Part shown: in pieces, positions 42,783 through 51,317 of the stretch
Numbering within the stretch: the first letter of the stretch is position 1
Layout: each line of letters starts with the position of its first letter
NCBI RefSeq assembly: GCF_011751075.1
Contig: NZ_JAALLN010000016.1
Location: 1 to 64,000 of the forward strand
Source of the DNA: Flavobacterium poyangense
GTDB lineage: Bacteria; Bacteroidota; Bacteroidia; Flavobacteriales; Flavobacteriaceae
Length of the DNA: 64,000 nt
Direction of reading: 5' to 3'
The notes under the pieces: model-generated
Seen by the model: only the letters and a program-made list of their open reading frames with translations
Told to the model about the DNA's origin: nothing
Database searches by the model: none
Translations under genes and position numbers: made by a program

Positions 42783-44015
42783 ATGGATCAGACCAATAAA
42801 AATATTTTCCTCGAAACCGCATGGAATATCGGAACAAGTTTATTGAAAAGTAGCATTTGGCATGATAAATCCTGTACTTGGCAGGGATATTCATTTGAAC
42901 CTTTAAATGGTACGTACCAGCCTGTTATTCGAAGCTTTGGTCCTGATGTATATTCCGGTACTGCAGGTATTGCCTTGTTTTTGACTGCGCTATATTCTGA
43001 AAGAGAAGATCCGATTCTTCTAAAAACGATCGAAGGAAGTGTTGAGCAGATGAAAAGCACGATGTACGATGCGATTAACCACGGATTTTATGCTGGTAAG
43101 CCCGGAATAGCAGCAACATTAATCAAAATCGGAAAAGAATTAAACCGACCGAATTGGATACAAGCTGGACTTGATCTGCTTGACAGCATTCCTTCTGAGT
43201 CACTTCAATCTTATGAAATTGATATTATAAGCGGTGCTGCCGGAACGATACCTGTACTATTAGATGTTCACAACACGTTTAAAAAACCGGAGCTCCTTAC
43301 CAAAGCTATTGCGTTAGGGCGCTTATTGTGTGGTGCTGCCGTTAAAAACGAGAAAGTTTGGTCGTGGGCAACGGTTCCTTCGCAGAAAAATCTAACCGGT
43401 TTCTCTCATGGTTCATCCGGAATCGCTTTAGCATTATTACAATTGTATCAGGAAACAGGAGATTCTATGTTTCTGGAAGCTGCTGAAGGAGGTTTTAATT
43501 ACGAACGTCAGTCCTTTGATAATACCCAGCAAAACTGGCCGGATTTTAGAGATGATGTGGTTGCCAGTACAGCAACAAATGTATGCGGATTGGCCTGGTG
43601 CCACGGTGCTCCGGGTATTACGATATCCCGATTAAAGGCCAATCAACTGCATCCGGATCCTGTTTTTGTAAGTGAAATGGGTATTGCGCTCACGACTACC
43701 ACCAATTCTGTCTATCAAAGTTTAATGGAAAACTTAACAAATACGAACTACTCTATCTGTCATGGTATAGCCGGAAATGCGGATATTATTATGGATTGCG
43801 GTGGAAAAGAATATCAAGAGCTGGCAGAAGCAGTTGGAAACGCCGGTATTCACAAATATCAAAACAATACCATACAATGGCCAACAGGATTAAGTACGGG
43901 ACAATATACACCTGGTCTTATGATGGGAGTTGCGGGTACCGGATATTTTTATCTACGCTTGCTGAATAAAGACAAACATAAAAGCGTATTGGTACCACAA
44001 CTTGGACTTGCATAG
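42783..44015 (+). CDS. LanC-like lanthionine cyclase
   Basis: 410 residues forming an alpha-alpha toroid with repeated glycine-rich turns (YSGTAGIALFL, FYAGKPGIAAT, ISGAAGTIPVL, FSHGSSGIALAL, MMGVAGTGYFYL). The zinc ligands of LanC are intact: C273 (LAWCHGAPG), C326 and H327 (SICHGIAGN), with H274 available as acid/base. It should activate Cys thiols and add them to dehydro-residues, giving (methyl)lanthionine. It is the last gene of the operon and is followed by a terminator. Mammalian-type LanCL glutathione adducts are an alternative for isolated LanC proteins, but the kinase-lyase pair argues for lanthionine formation. Confidence 0.88.
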   Translation: MDQTNKNIFLETAWNIGTSLLKSSIWHDKSCTWQGYSFEPLNGTYQPVIRSFGPDVYSGTAGIALFLTALYSEREDPILLKTIEGSVEQMKSTMYDAINHGFYAGKPGIAATLIKIGKELNRPNWIQAGLDLLDSIPSESLQSYEIDIISGAAGTIPVLLDVHNTFKKPELLTKAIALGRLLCGAAVKNEKVWSWATVPSQKNLTGFSHGSSGIALALLQLYQETGDSMFLEAAEGGFNYERQSFDNTQQNWPDFRDDVVASTATNVCGLAWCHGAPGITISRLKANQLHPDPVFVSEMGIALTTTTNSVYQSLMENLTNTNYSICHGIAGNADIIMDCGGKEYQELAEAVGNAGIHKYQNNTIQWPTGLSTGQYTPGLMMGVAGTGYFYLRLLNKDKHKSVLVPQLGLA

Positions 44016-44053
44016 AAAATTAAAAAAAAAAATCAACTAAAACTAACCTGAAG

Positions 44054-44088
44054 AGATCGAAATTCAATTGATTTTCGATCTTTTTTTT
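44054..44088 (+). terminator. Terminator of the lanthionine-type operon
   Basis: AGATCGAAA (44054-44062) pairs with TTTCGATCT (44073-44081) and eight T residues follow. Confidence 0.8.
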
Positions 44089-44126
44089 GATTTGAAAATT
44101 GCGAGTTTTTTTACCGATCGATATTA

Positions 44127-44256
44127 GTTGCCTCCAGTTTTAACTGGAGGTAAAGGCTTGATTAATAATAAATAGGCTTTAGCCGAACTGTTTGAAGGTT
44201 AGGCTAAAGCCTTTGTGTCTTTCTTAATGACCTCCAGTTAAAACTGGAGGCAATTC
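44127..44256. repeat. REP/BIME-like nested palindrome
   Basis: Two outer palindromes, CCTCCAGTTTTAACTGGAGG (44131-44150) and CCTCCAGTTAAAACTGGAGG (44231-44250), flank an inner inverted repeat AGGCTTTAGCC/GGCTAAAGCCT (44174-44184, 44202-44212). The whole is a long inverted repeat. A half copy is at 11436-11496, and a decayed CCTCCAATTTTAAAATG is at about 51082. Such elements are usually spread by IS200-like TnpA-REP transposases; none is in this window. Confidence 0.7.
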
Positions 44257-44389
44257 AAAAAAAAATTATATTTCTTGTATTCGGATTACTATTAAACAAA
44301 GTAATCAAGTAGTAACTTGAGTTAATCAATTATTCTAAACCTAAACTCGATAACTAGGAAGTACGTATAAACTAGATAAAAATCCCTCT

Positions 44390-44485
44390 AATCAGTAAAA
44401 TCTGTGGCTTTTTTTGCCACAGATTAATTCGATTAAACTGATTATTTATAGGTTTTAAAATTTAATTCTTGAAAATTCGTGCAAT
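44390..44485. repeat. Dispersed ATCTGTG/TTCGTGCAATTG repeat, copy 2
   Basis: AATCAGTAAAATCTGTGGC, GCCACAGATTAATTCGATT and AAATTCGTGCAATTG are in the same order as at 33952-34065. It contains a GTGGC/GCCAC hairpin. Confidence 0.5.
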
Positions 44486-44546
44486 TGCTTCGCCTGTTCG
44501 CTATCGCTCGGGTTGTGGCAAGGCTTTTTACCACCAATTTAGCTAA

Positions 44547-45446
44547 TTACTTATTATCGCTCATAATTTCAGATTTATTCTGAGCGTACTCATACCCTTG
44601 CTCCCACCATACTTTCATGACTTCTTTATTGAAAATCAAAGCGTTATTTGTCAGTTTTGTTGGTGTGTAGTATAAATTCAGTTTTACATTTTTATTAGTG
44701 GCCATCAACTTCCCGATGGTAATATCGTGTTTTTCTACCTGATCTAAAGCGATTCGAAATAAATCAATCATCAGTGAAAACGGATTTTTGCCAATAACCA
44801 TTTTGCTCATGTTGACTTCGGTTTCAAGAACAATTACATCAATTTCGGTTGCGCCACGATTTATGGCTTCCCGAATAGGTACTAAACTCGAAAAGCCTCC
44901 GTCTCCATACTCGTAATTGTTCTTAGTAACTAAGCTCATAAACGGAATATAATTGCTCGAAATCCAAGTCCAGTCGCAAAATTCTTCGTAGGTACAATCT
45001 TTAACAGATTTATACTCAGCTTCATTTTTAGTTAAATTTGTAACGGTGACAACAACGTCGCTTTTGAGTTTTTTGAGTTTGTTGAAGTCTGCAATAGAGA
45101 AATTGCTTTTGATGTACTTTTGCAAACCTTTACTTTCTCCAAAAGTTCTTTTTCCTCTAAAAAACTGGCGTAAAACGTTAAAGTGATTGATTGTTACTAT
45201 GTCAATTCCGTCTTTGACTTTTACCAGAAACGGACAAATATTAAAAATTTTCGACATGGTAACATTGGTGTAAACCCAGTGGATTTTCTTTATATGGCCA
45301 AGAGCCAGATGTGGAATTAACAAACTGCCTGTCGAAGTGCCCAAAAACAGGTCGTATTCCCTCTTTTTTTCTTCTATTAAATATTGTGCTACACCACCTG
45401 CAAATGCTCCTTTACTGCCTCCACCCGAAATAACCAATGCTTTCAT
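44547..45446 (-). CDS. Patatin-like phospholipase
   Basis: 299 residues. It has the catalytic dyad Ser in G-T-S-T-G (FLGTSTGSLL), Asp in YGDGGFSS and the oxyanion-hole glycines SGGGSKGAFAGG at the N-terminus. It lacks a signal peptide and beta-barrel, so it is a cytoplasmic lipid acyl hydrolase rather than a secreted toxin. It stands alone between repeats and the convergent LanC operon; I see no link to that operon. Confidence 0.88.
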   Translation of the reverse strand: MKALVISGGGSKGAFAGGVAQYLIEEKKREYDLFLGTSTGSLLIPHLALGHIKKIHWVYTNVTMSKIFNICPFLVKVKDGIDIVTINHFNVLRQFFRGKRTFGESKGLQKYIKSNFSIADFNKLKKLKSDVVVTVTNLTKNEAEYKSVKDCTYEEFCDWTWISSNYIPFMSLVTKNNYEYGDGGFSSLVPIREAINRGATEIDVIVLETEVNMSKMVIGKNPFSLMIDLFRIALDQVEKHDITIGKLMATNKNVKLNLYYTPTKLTNNALIFNKEVMKVWWEQGYEYAQNKSEIMSDNK

Positions 45447-45556
45447 AAATTTAATCTAGGTATTATTTTTTAGTTTTGGGAAATGAAAACCGGAAGAAAA
45501 AAGCTAGAGGATACAAGGTCTCCCGGGATAATTTTCTACACAAATTTTTCATTTTT

Positions 45557-47617
45557 TTACTCTTTTAATAAACGATTCAACTGAAACTGTTCATCAGGTG
45601 TCAAATTAGGCAAAATTCTTTCAAACGAGACACGGATTTCTGAATTTTTTAATAAAATTCTAATCGTATCTCTTCCGAATTTTGAAAACTGCCACATATG
45701 ATGCGTTGTTGCACTTACCAGATTGACTAAAACGGTATCGTTTATCAATTTAAAAGCTACTAATTTTTCTAATGCATTCTGTCTTGTTGTTGCTTCGTAT
45801 TTTGTCGATGAAAAACCAATCAGTTCTTCAATTAAAGCTTGTGGTTCTGCAGTGTAATCGGTTGTAGATAATGCCAATGAAAGCCATAAGGTGCGAAGAT
45901 TATAATCGTTAAAACCTATCCAGTTCTTAGATTTATCAAGGTATTTAGTCTGTTGATCCGGAAAGCTCTTCCATAAAACATAAAGCGCCATTTCCTGAGT
46001 TTGATAGGATTTATCATCAAGTAAAGTTTCATATGCTGTTCTGAAATCTTCCGGAATTTGATTAAAATTAGCTGCAACCGCCTGACGTAGCTGGAGATAG
46101 TTAGAGTTCAAAGCAATCTGTAACAACTCCTTTTTAGCTTCGTATTTTTCATTTGTAATCTGATTAATAATAGCTTCTTTTACAGTGTGATAAACAGTAG
46201 AATTTAAAGTTTTAATTAAAAAATCTTTCTTTTCCGGTAAAGGTGTTTTCTTTAGTTTATCTACTTCCAAACGAACCTGAATGGCTTTGTTTTTACTCAA
46301 TAAAGCATTGGCGGTTGGAGTATCAAAAGCAGTTGATTCCAGCCATGTTTTTTGAAATTTATCTAAATCAAAATTGGAGACTTTTTTAATTTCATCAAAG
46401 AAATTTTGAGTATTTACATTCTGATATGTGTACTTTTTCAGGTAGCTTTTAATTGCCTTTTTAAAGGCTTTGTCACCAATGGATTCATGCAGGACAAACA
46501 AAGCCCATGCTCCTTTTTCATAAAAAGTCAAAGAACTTGCCTTGGCATTTAAAACCGGAATCGTATCTGTTCTTGATGCAAATTTTAATTGCTGTGCGGT
46601 TTCGTATAATTTCGAATAAAAATAATCATCACCATAAATCGATCTTTCGGCTAGTAGCGCATAATAAGTTGCAAAACCTTCCTGAAGCCAATGATGGGTA
46701 CTGCTTTCGGCAGTAATTAAATCACCAAACCAATGATGTGCAAGCTCATGTGCGTCAACATTGGTGTAACTGCGATCTTCAAAACCAATAGAATCATTGA
46801 CGTATCGCGTCGCAAAAAGTGTGGTTGTTGTATTTTCCATTCCGGCATATAAAAAATCACGAACAGGAATTTCTCTATAAACTCCCCACGGATAACCCAC
46901 GCCTATTTCTTTTTCGAGAAAATCAAAAATGCGTTTCGAATAGCGATAAGTAGGTTCAAAACGAGCCAAATCTTTATTTTCCAGATAATATTCTAAAGGG
47001 ATATTCGATTTTGATTTGAATTCTTTTTTGTCAAATTTTCCAATGGCAAGCATTAATAAATAAGAACTCATTGGTTTTTTCATTTGGTATTGCCAATGAA
47101 TTTCGTTGTTATGCTCCGTTTTGCTTTTCAAAACTCCATTTGAGATTGCCTGATATCCTTTTTCATAAGCAACTTCCACATTAAAAATTACTTTTTCGTT
47201 TACATCATCAAAACTCGGAAACCAATTACTGGTATATCTACCCTGGCCCTGCGTCCAGATTTGTATTTCTGAATTTTCAATAGGGATAAAATACAATGCC
47301 TGTTTCGGCTTAACCAAATAATTAAAGTGTAGTTGATTTTTACTTTTTATAAATTTAGCAATGATTTGCAATTGTTTGCCTGTGTTTAAAAAAGCAACTT
47401 CGTTACCGTTGAGTTTAACGTCGGTAAATTCCATGTTTTTTGCATCAATTTTAATCGTATCGGTAGGTTGCAATACATCAAATTCGTAGTTCACATTACC
47501 GGATACCGATTTCTCTTTCGCATTTAGTTTTAATTGTGCTGAAACAGATTTAAAATCAACAAATTGAGTCTGCTGTGCAAAAGCGAAGCTGGTAATAAAA
47601 AGAGCAAAATATTTCAT
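45557..47617 (-). CDS. M1-family metallopeptidase (aminopeptidase)
   Basis: 686 residues with a short signal peptide (MKYFALFITSFAFAQ). The N-terminal beta domain is followed by the exopeptidase motif GAMEN-like YAGMENTTTTLF and the zinc site HELAHHWFGD with the downstream Glu in ESSTHHWLQEGFATYYA. A C-terminal HEAT-like helical domain completes the M1 layout. It is probably a periplasmic aminopeptidase. Transcribed divergently from the Dph6-like gene. Confidence 0.92.
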   Translation of the reverse strand: MKYFALFITSFAFAQQTQFVDFKSVSAQLKLNAKEKSVSGNVNYEFDVLQPTDTIKIDAKNMEFTDVKLNGNEVAFLNTGKQLQIIAKFIKSKNQLHFNYLVKPKQALYFIPIENSEIQIWTQGQGRYTSNWFPSFDDVNEKVIFNVEVAYEKGYQAISNGVLKSKTEHNNEIHWQYQMKKPMSSYLLMLAIGKFDKKEFKSKSNIPLEYYLENKDLARFEPTYRYSKRIFDFLEKEIGVGYPWGVYREIPVRDFLYAGMENTTTTLFATRYVNDSIGFEDRSYTNVDAHELAHHWFGDLITAESSTHHWLQEGFATYYALLAERSIYGDDYFYSKLYETAQQLKFASRTDTIPVLNAKASSLTFYEKGAWALFVLHESIGDKAFKKAIKSYLKKYTYQNVNTQNFFDEIKKVSNFDLDKFQKTWLESTAFDTPTANALLSKNKAIQVRLEVDKLKKTPLPEKKDFLIKTLNSTVYHTVKEAIINQITNEKYEAKKELLQIALNSNYLQLRQAVAANFNQIPEDFRTAYETLLDDKSYQTQEMALYVLWKSFPDQQTKYLDKSKNWIGFNDYNLRTLWLSLALSTTDYTAEPQALIEELIGFSSTKYEATTRQNALEKLVAFKLINDTVLVNLVSATTHHMWQFSKFGRDTIRILLKNSEIRVSFERILPNLTPDEQFQLNRLLKE

Positions 47618-47729
47618 TTAAAAATTGAATTTACAGGATCATTATCCCAGTTTTTAGGGTTGTTTTTTATGTAATGGTAGATTTTCTCAAAGTTACAAAG
47701 CTTTCACCAACAAATCGAATGAATTTTGT

Positions 47730-48500
47730 ATGTTTACTACAGAAAATTACAACAAAGTGTCAGAACCCATAAAAGCCTTATTTAACTGGAGTAGCGGAAA
47801 AGATTCTGCTCTCAGTTTATACAAAATTTTACAGAATCCGGATTACAAGATTGAATGTTTGCTAACGAGTGTCAACGAAAAATACCAGCGTATTTCTATG
47901 CATGGTGTGCGTACTGAACTGCTACAATCGCAGGCAAAAAGCATAGGTTTACCACTAAAAGTCATACAGGTTCCGGAAATGCCAACAATGGAAGTGTATG
48001 AAAATGTAATGACCCAAGCTTTAAATGAATTAAAAAATAAGGGCATTACGCATTCGGTTTTTGGAGATATATTTCTGGAGGATTTGAGAAAGTATCGTGA
48101 AGACCAATTAGCCAAAATTGGTTTTAAAGGCATTTTCCCGCTTTGGAACATTCCGACAAACGAACTAATTCAGGAATTCATGCAACTGGGATTTAAAACG
48201 ATCGTAGTGTGTGTAAATGAAAAGTATTTAGACAAAAGTTTCGTAGGACGCATTATCGATCAGGATTTTTTAGATGATTTGCCGGAGAATGTAGACCTAT
48301 GTGGAGAAAATGGCGAGTTTCATACTTTTACATTTGATGGTCCGCTTTTTTCTGAACCAATTGATTTTGAAATCGGCGAAATCGTTTATCGCAAATATGA
48401 AAGGCCTAAAAACGAAAACACATCAAATACAGCTTGTGATACTAATGCTACAGACGCTTTTGACTTTGGATTTTGGTATTGTGATTTGATTCCCAGGTAA
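47730..48500 (+). CDS. Dph6-related ATP pyrophosphatase (diphthine-ammonia ligase family)
   Basis: 256 residues with the N-type PP-loop FNWSSGKDSALSLY, plus the family segments HSVFGDIFLEDLRKYREDQL and DLCGENGEFHTFTFDGP. Eukaryotic relatives amidate diphthine; bacteria lack diphthamide, so the bacterial substrate is unknown. A 150-bp MITE-like repeat follows the gene. Confidence 0.85.
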   Translation: MFTTENYNKVSEPIKALFNWSSGKDSALSLYKILQNPDYKIECLLTSVNEKYQRISMHGVRTELLQSQAKSIGLPLKVIQVPEMPTMEVYENVMTQALNELKNKGITHSVFGDIFLEDLRKYREDQLAKIGFKGIFPLWNIPTNELIQEFMQLGFKTIVVCVNEKYLDKSFVGRIIDQDFLDDLPENVDLCGENGEFHTFTFDGPLFSEPIDFEIGEIVYRKYERPKNENTSNTACDTNATDAFDFGFWYCDLIPR

Positions 48501-48504
48501 TTTT

Positions 48505-48655
48505 TTTAACACATAGAAACATAGCTTTTAGGAATGTGTAAAAGTCGTTTCTGTCATTGAAATAAACATAGTTGGACTATGTGGTAGAAATGTGTTTCTC
48601 TTTTGAGTTCTTTTTTTAAGCCAGAAACCTATGTTTCTATGTGTTAAATATAATT
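48505..48655. repeat. MITE-like repeat, copy 1 (TIR TAACACATAGAAACATAG)
   Basis: Terminal inverted repeats TAACACATAGAAACATAG (from 48507) and CTATGTTTCTATGTGTTA (to about 48646) bound 140 bp. The internal sequence (CATAGTTGGACTATGTGGTAGAAATGTGTTTCT) is shared with the copy at 54366-54515. The TIRs nearly abut intergenic sequence. No coding capacity. Confidence 0.75.
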
Positions 48656-48737
48656 TTGCGATCCGAGTGAAACGAATTGACGTAGTAATTATACTTTACA
48701 AAAAAATCATTTTCCCTTTATTAAACAAAAATAAACT

Positions 48738-49436
48738 ATGGATACATTAATACGCTTTATAAAATTTCCACTTGCTTTTGATGTTGCTAAGCTCAAAAGT
48801 GATCTTTCTAAAATAATGAGCGAAAAGTGGGTAGCACATTACAATACAAACGATTATTCCGGAAAATGGACTTCGGTTGCCTTGATGTCTATAGATGGGA
48901 AATCAGATACTATTTTTGCATTATCTAATGCTAATGCCAACGATACAATTAAAGCTACTGAAATTCTAGATTCCTGTGTTTATTTTAAAGAGATTTTAGA
49001 TGGTTTTCATTTTGAAAAAACTGCTGTACGCCTATTGCAACTGGCTGTTGGTGCAGAAATCAAACCACATTCTGATCATTGTTTGGGGTACGAAGACGGT
49101 TCGTTTCGATTGCATATCCCAATCATCACCAATCCTGATGTCGAATTTATTCTCGACGGACAACGATTGATCATGGGTGAAGGGGAATGCTGGTACATCG
49201 ATGCTAACTTTGAGCATTCTGTCGCTAACCGTGGAAATCAAGATCGCATACATCTTGTGATAGACGGAATACGAAACGACTGGACAGATGCTCTTTTTTA
49301 TAAAGAAGCACCCGAAAATCAATTTACAAAGCCGGAGACCGTGATGAGCGAAGAGAAGAAACAACTTGTAATTGCCGAGTTACGTCTCATGAATACTGCT
49401 GTCGCAAATGAAATGATTAAAAATTTAGAGCAATAA
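48738..49436 (+). CDS. Aspartyl/asparaginyl beta-hydroxylase-domain protein
   Basis: 232 residues. The double-stranded beta-helix oxygenase has H-x-D in IKPHSDHCLGYEDG, a distal His in FEHSVANRGNQDRIHLVIDG and a 2-oxoglutarate-binding Arg in the last segment, so the iron site looks intact. It may hydroxylate a protein or small-molecule Asp/Asn. A C-terminal helical extension of about 50 residues (KPETVMSEEKKQLVIAEL) is present. It is not near the RiPP locus (4.7 kb away), so tailoring of that product is only a remote possibility. Confidence 0.8.
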   Translation: MDTLIRFIKFPLAFDVAKLKSDLSKIMSEKWVAHYNTNDYSGKWTSVALMSIDGKSDTIFALSNANANDTIKATEILDSCVYFKEILDGFHFEKTAVRLLQLAVGAEIKPHSDHCLGYEDGSFRLHIPIITNPDVEFILDGQRLIMGEGECWYIDANFEHSVANRGNQDRIHLVIDGIRNDWTDALFYKEAPENQFTKPETVMSEEKKQLVIAELRLMNTAVANEMIKNLEQ

Positions 49437-49467
49437 ATCAGTTGATTTGCTTCAAGAATATACTTAA

Positions 49468-49863
49468 ATGAATCTAAATAATTTTAAAAATATTGGAGTA
49501 CTGTTTCTTTTGATTTTTACAACCTTTTTATGCCAAAGTTGTCTGGTAAGTAGATGTGAAAGACCGCAGATTACCGGTTATATTTATGATAAAAATACCA
49601 ATAGTCCAGTAACAAATTGTAAAGTCGGAGAAGCACTTACCAATGAAATGGGGTATTTTAATTTAAAAGAAAAAAGATACTCTCAGTTTACTTTTTTTGG
49701 CTATGAAGCACCACCAATCGCTGTCAATGAGACTGTTTTTAAAGACGGATACGAAAAAGAAACGATAACGTTGTACAATTCTTTCGGTGGCGGGTTAAGA
49801 AAAGGAACCATTCATCATGCAGATACTATTTATCTGAAAAAAGCAGTCAATCCCATACCCTAG
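49468..49863 (+). CDS. Small lipoprotein with carboxypeptidase-regulatory-like fold
   Basis: 131 residues. The lipoprotein-type signal is VLFLLIFTTFLCQSC with Cys at about residue 26. The mature part has ITGYIYDKNTNSPVTNCKVGEALTNEMGYFNL, the pattern of a beta-sandwich CarboxypepD_reg-like domain. Function unknown; presumably in the envelope. It is convergent with the next lipoprotein gene, 10 nt away. Confidence 0.7.
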   Translation: MNLNNFKNIGVLFLLIFTTFLCQSCLVSRCERPQITGYIYDKNTNSPVTNCKVGEALTNEMGYFNLKEKRYSQFTFFGYEAPPIAVNETVFKDGYEKETITLYNSFGGGLRKGTIHHADTIYLKKAVNPIP

Positions 49864-49873
49864 TCTATTCCTT

Positions 49874-50356
49874 TCAAGTTGACAAATCAACCCAGGTTAT
49901 TAATTGCCACTTACCCTCTTTCTTTTCAAAAAAATAATCAATAAAAATCCCGTTGTTAGTTCCACGTTGCTGGATTATGGCTTGATCCTTTTTTAAAATC
50001 AGATGTTGTTTATAATCTCTGCTTTCCGGCTCTTTATCTAAGTTAATGGCTGTGTATTTTTCTTTGTAGATAATATAATCAACCTCTTCTAAATCGGCAT
50101 TATTGATCTTTATGGTCAACGGAAATTGAATTCTGCTTAACTGAAAAATTGTGTCCTGATTAAACAATTTAAAGAACTCGTTAAAGTCTTCTTGTTCGTT
50201 TTTATTAGTTACAGCTTTTGGTTTTGTGGCCTGATTTGCAACCCTATTTTTTGTCTCCTGTTTTAAAATAAGATCATTTTGCAGTTCAGGATTCTTTTTG
50301 CAACTCGCTAAAAACAGAACTAGAATTACAATGGTTAACGGTTGAGTTATTTTCAT
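49874..50356 (-). CDS. DUF4348-like lipoprotein
   Basis: 160 residues with signal ITQPLTIVILVLFLASC (lipobox ASC at about residue 19). A folded C-terminal domain follows (FNEFFKLFNQDTIFQLSRIQFPL and FIDYFFEKKEGKWQLITWVDLS) that looks like an NTF2/DUF4348-type alpha+beta domain. It overlaps the upstream DUF1697 gene by 4 nt, so the two are translationally coupled. Confidence 0.7.
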   Translation of the reverse strand: MKITQPLTIVILVLFLASCKKNPELQNDLILKQETKNRVANQATKPKAVTNKNEQEDFNEFFKLFNQDTIFQLSRIQFPLTIKINNADLEEVDYIIYKEKYTAINLDKEPESRDYKQHLILKKDQAIIQQRGTNNGIFIDYFFEKKEGKWQLITWVDLST

Positions 50357-50907
50357 GCGTTTTGTTCTTCTTCGTACATTTTCAACAGGTTAGTTACCGT
50401 ATTCCAGTTTCTGATCGTGGCGGTTACGTTTAGTTTTTTCTCAATATATTTTTGGTCGAATCTTGTTTTTCCTGCTCCAATGGCGTATTTTATAAAAATC
50501 CTGTTTCCATCAATACTTGCCTCGTCAGGTTTAAACTGACTAATTTTAAGATCATTGATGTTTTCGCTTTTTAAAACAATTGAGACAAAAGCAACATACA
50601 GTTTTTTAGTATCTACTTCTTTTTCTTTCAGGAAAGGGTTGTTTTTAAAACAAGCGTTAAGATCTTCTTTCGTGATTACCACGGTAGGGACATCATGTCC
50701 GAATACCTTAAAAATTTCTTGTTTAATCATAAAGCCAACAGCTGATGCACTTGTTTCTTCAGTATCGACAAAGACATTTCCGGACTGTAGATAAGTTCTG
50801 ACATTTTGGAAGCCTAAATTTTCAAGCATTGTTTTTAATGCTTCCATTTTCATCATATTATGTCCCGAAACATTTATGCCGCGTAAAAGTACCAGATGTG
50901 TTGTCAT
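50353..50907 (-). CDS. DUF1697 protein
   Basis: 184 residues. The family signature MTTHLVLLRGINVSGHNMMKMEALKTML, LQSGNVFVDT and the C-terminal RNWNTVTNLLKMYEE are all present. Cytosolic, function unknown. The gene overlaps the DUF4348-like lipoprotein gene. Confidence 0.9.
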   Translation of the reverse strand: MTTHLVLLRGINVSGHNMMKMEALKTMLENLGFQNVRTYLQSGNVFVDTEETSASAVGFMIKQEIFKVFGHDVPTVVITKEDLNACFKNNPFLKEKEVDTKKLYVAFVSIVLKSENINDLKISQFKPDEASIDGNRIFIKYAIGAGKTRFDQKYIEKKLNVTATIRNWNTVTNLLKMYEEEQNA

Positions 50908-51317
50908 TTCTTAAAAATTTTGTTCAAAGATAAAAATTCACTGCTAATAAAGATTAAACTCTGATCAAATATGATTTTATGTTTAAAGTAAAAATATAGT
51001 ATCTAATAAATTTTAATTGTTAGTTGATTGAATTGTTTAACTGTAATCTTGATAGAAACAACTTGTGCTTTATTTGAATTGCCTCCAATTTTAAAATGAA
51101 CTCATATTGTTTTATAATCTATACATCCGGATAATGATTGCTCTGAAAATTTATAGGGAAACAAAAGAAGCACATTTTCAAAATTCCCAATTAAAATCTA
51201 TCTTCGTGTTTTCAAAGAGAGAAAAGAAAAATTGGAATAGAATGTAGAAGAAAACTAAAATCTATTCCTTGAAATCTATCCTCTTTATTGTAACTCTAAA
51301 GGCCAAAAAATCTAAAA
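50908..51317. other. Gene-free region upstream of recG
   Basis: AT-rich with no supported ORF. It contains a decayed copy of the REP-like word (GAATTGCCTCCAATTTTAAAATG, about 51076-51098) and a loosely repeated AAAATCTAT[CT] (about 51195 and 51260). The promoter of recG is not obvious. Confidence 0.4.

Noticed and set aside
44547..45446. Patatin protein as part of the lanthionine-type operon
   Set aside because: It is on the opposite strand, beyond a terminator and 500 nt of repeats, so there is no positional support.
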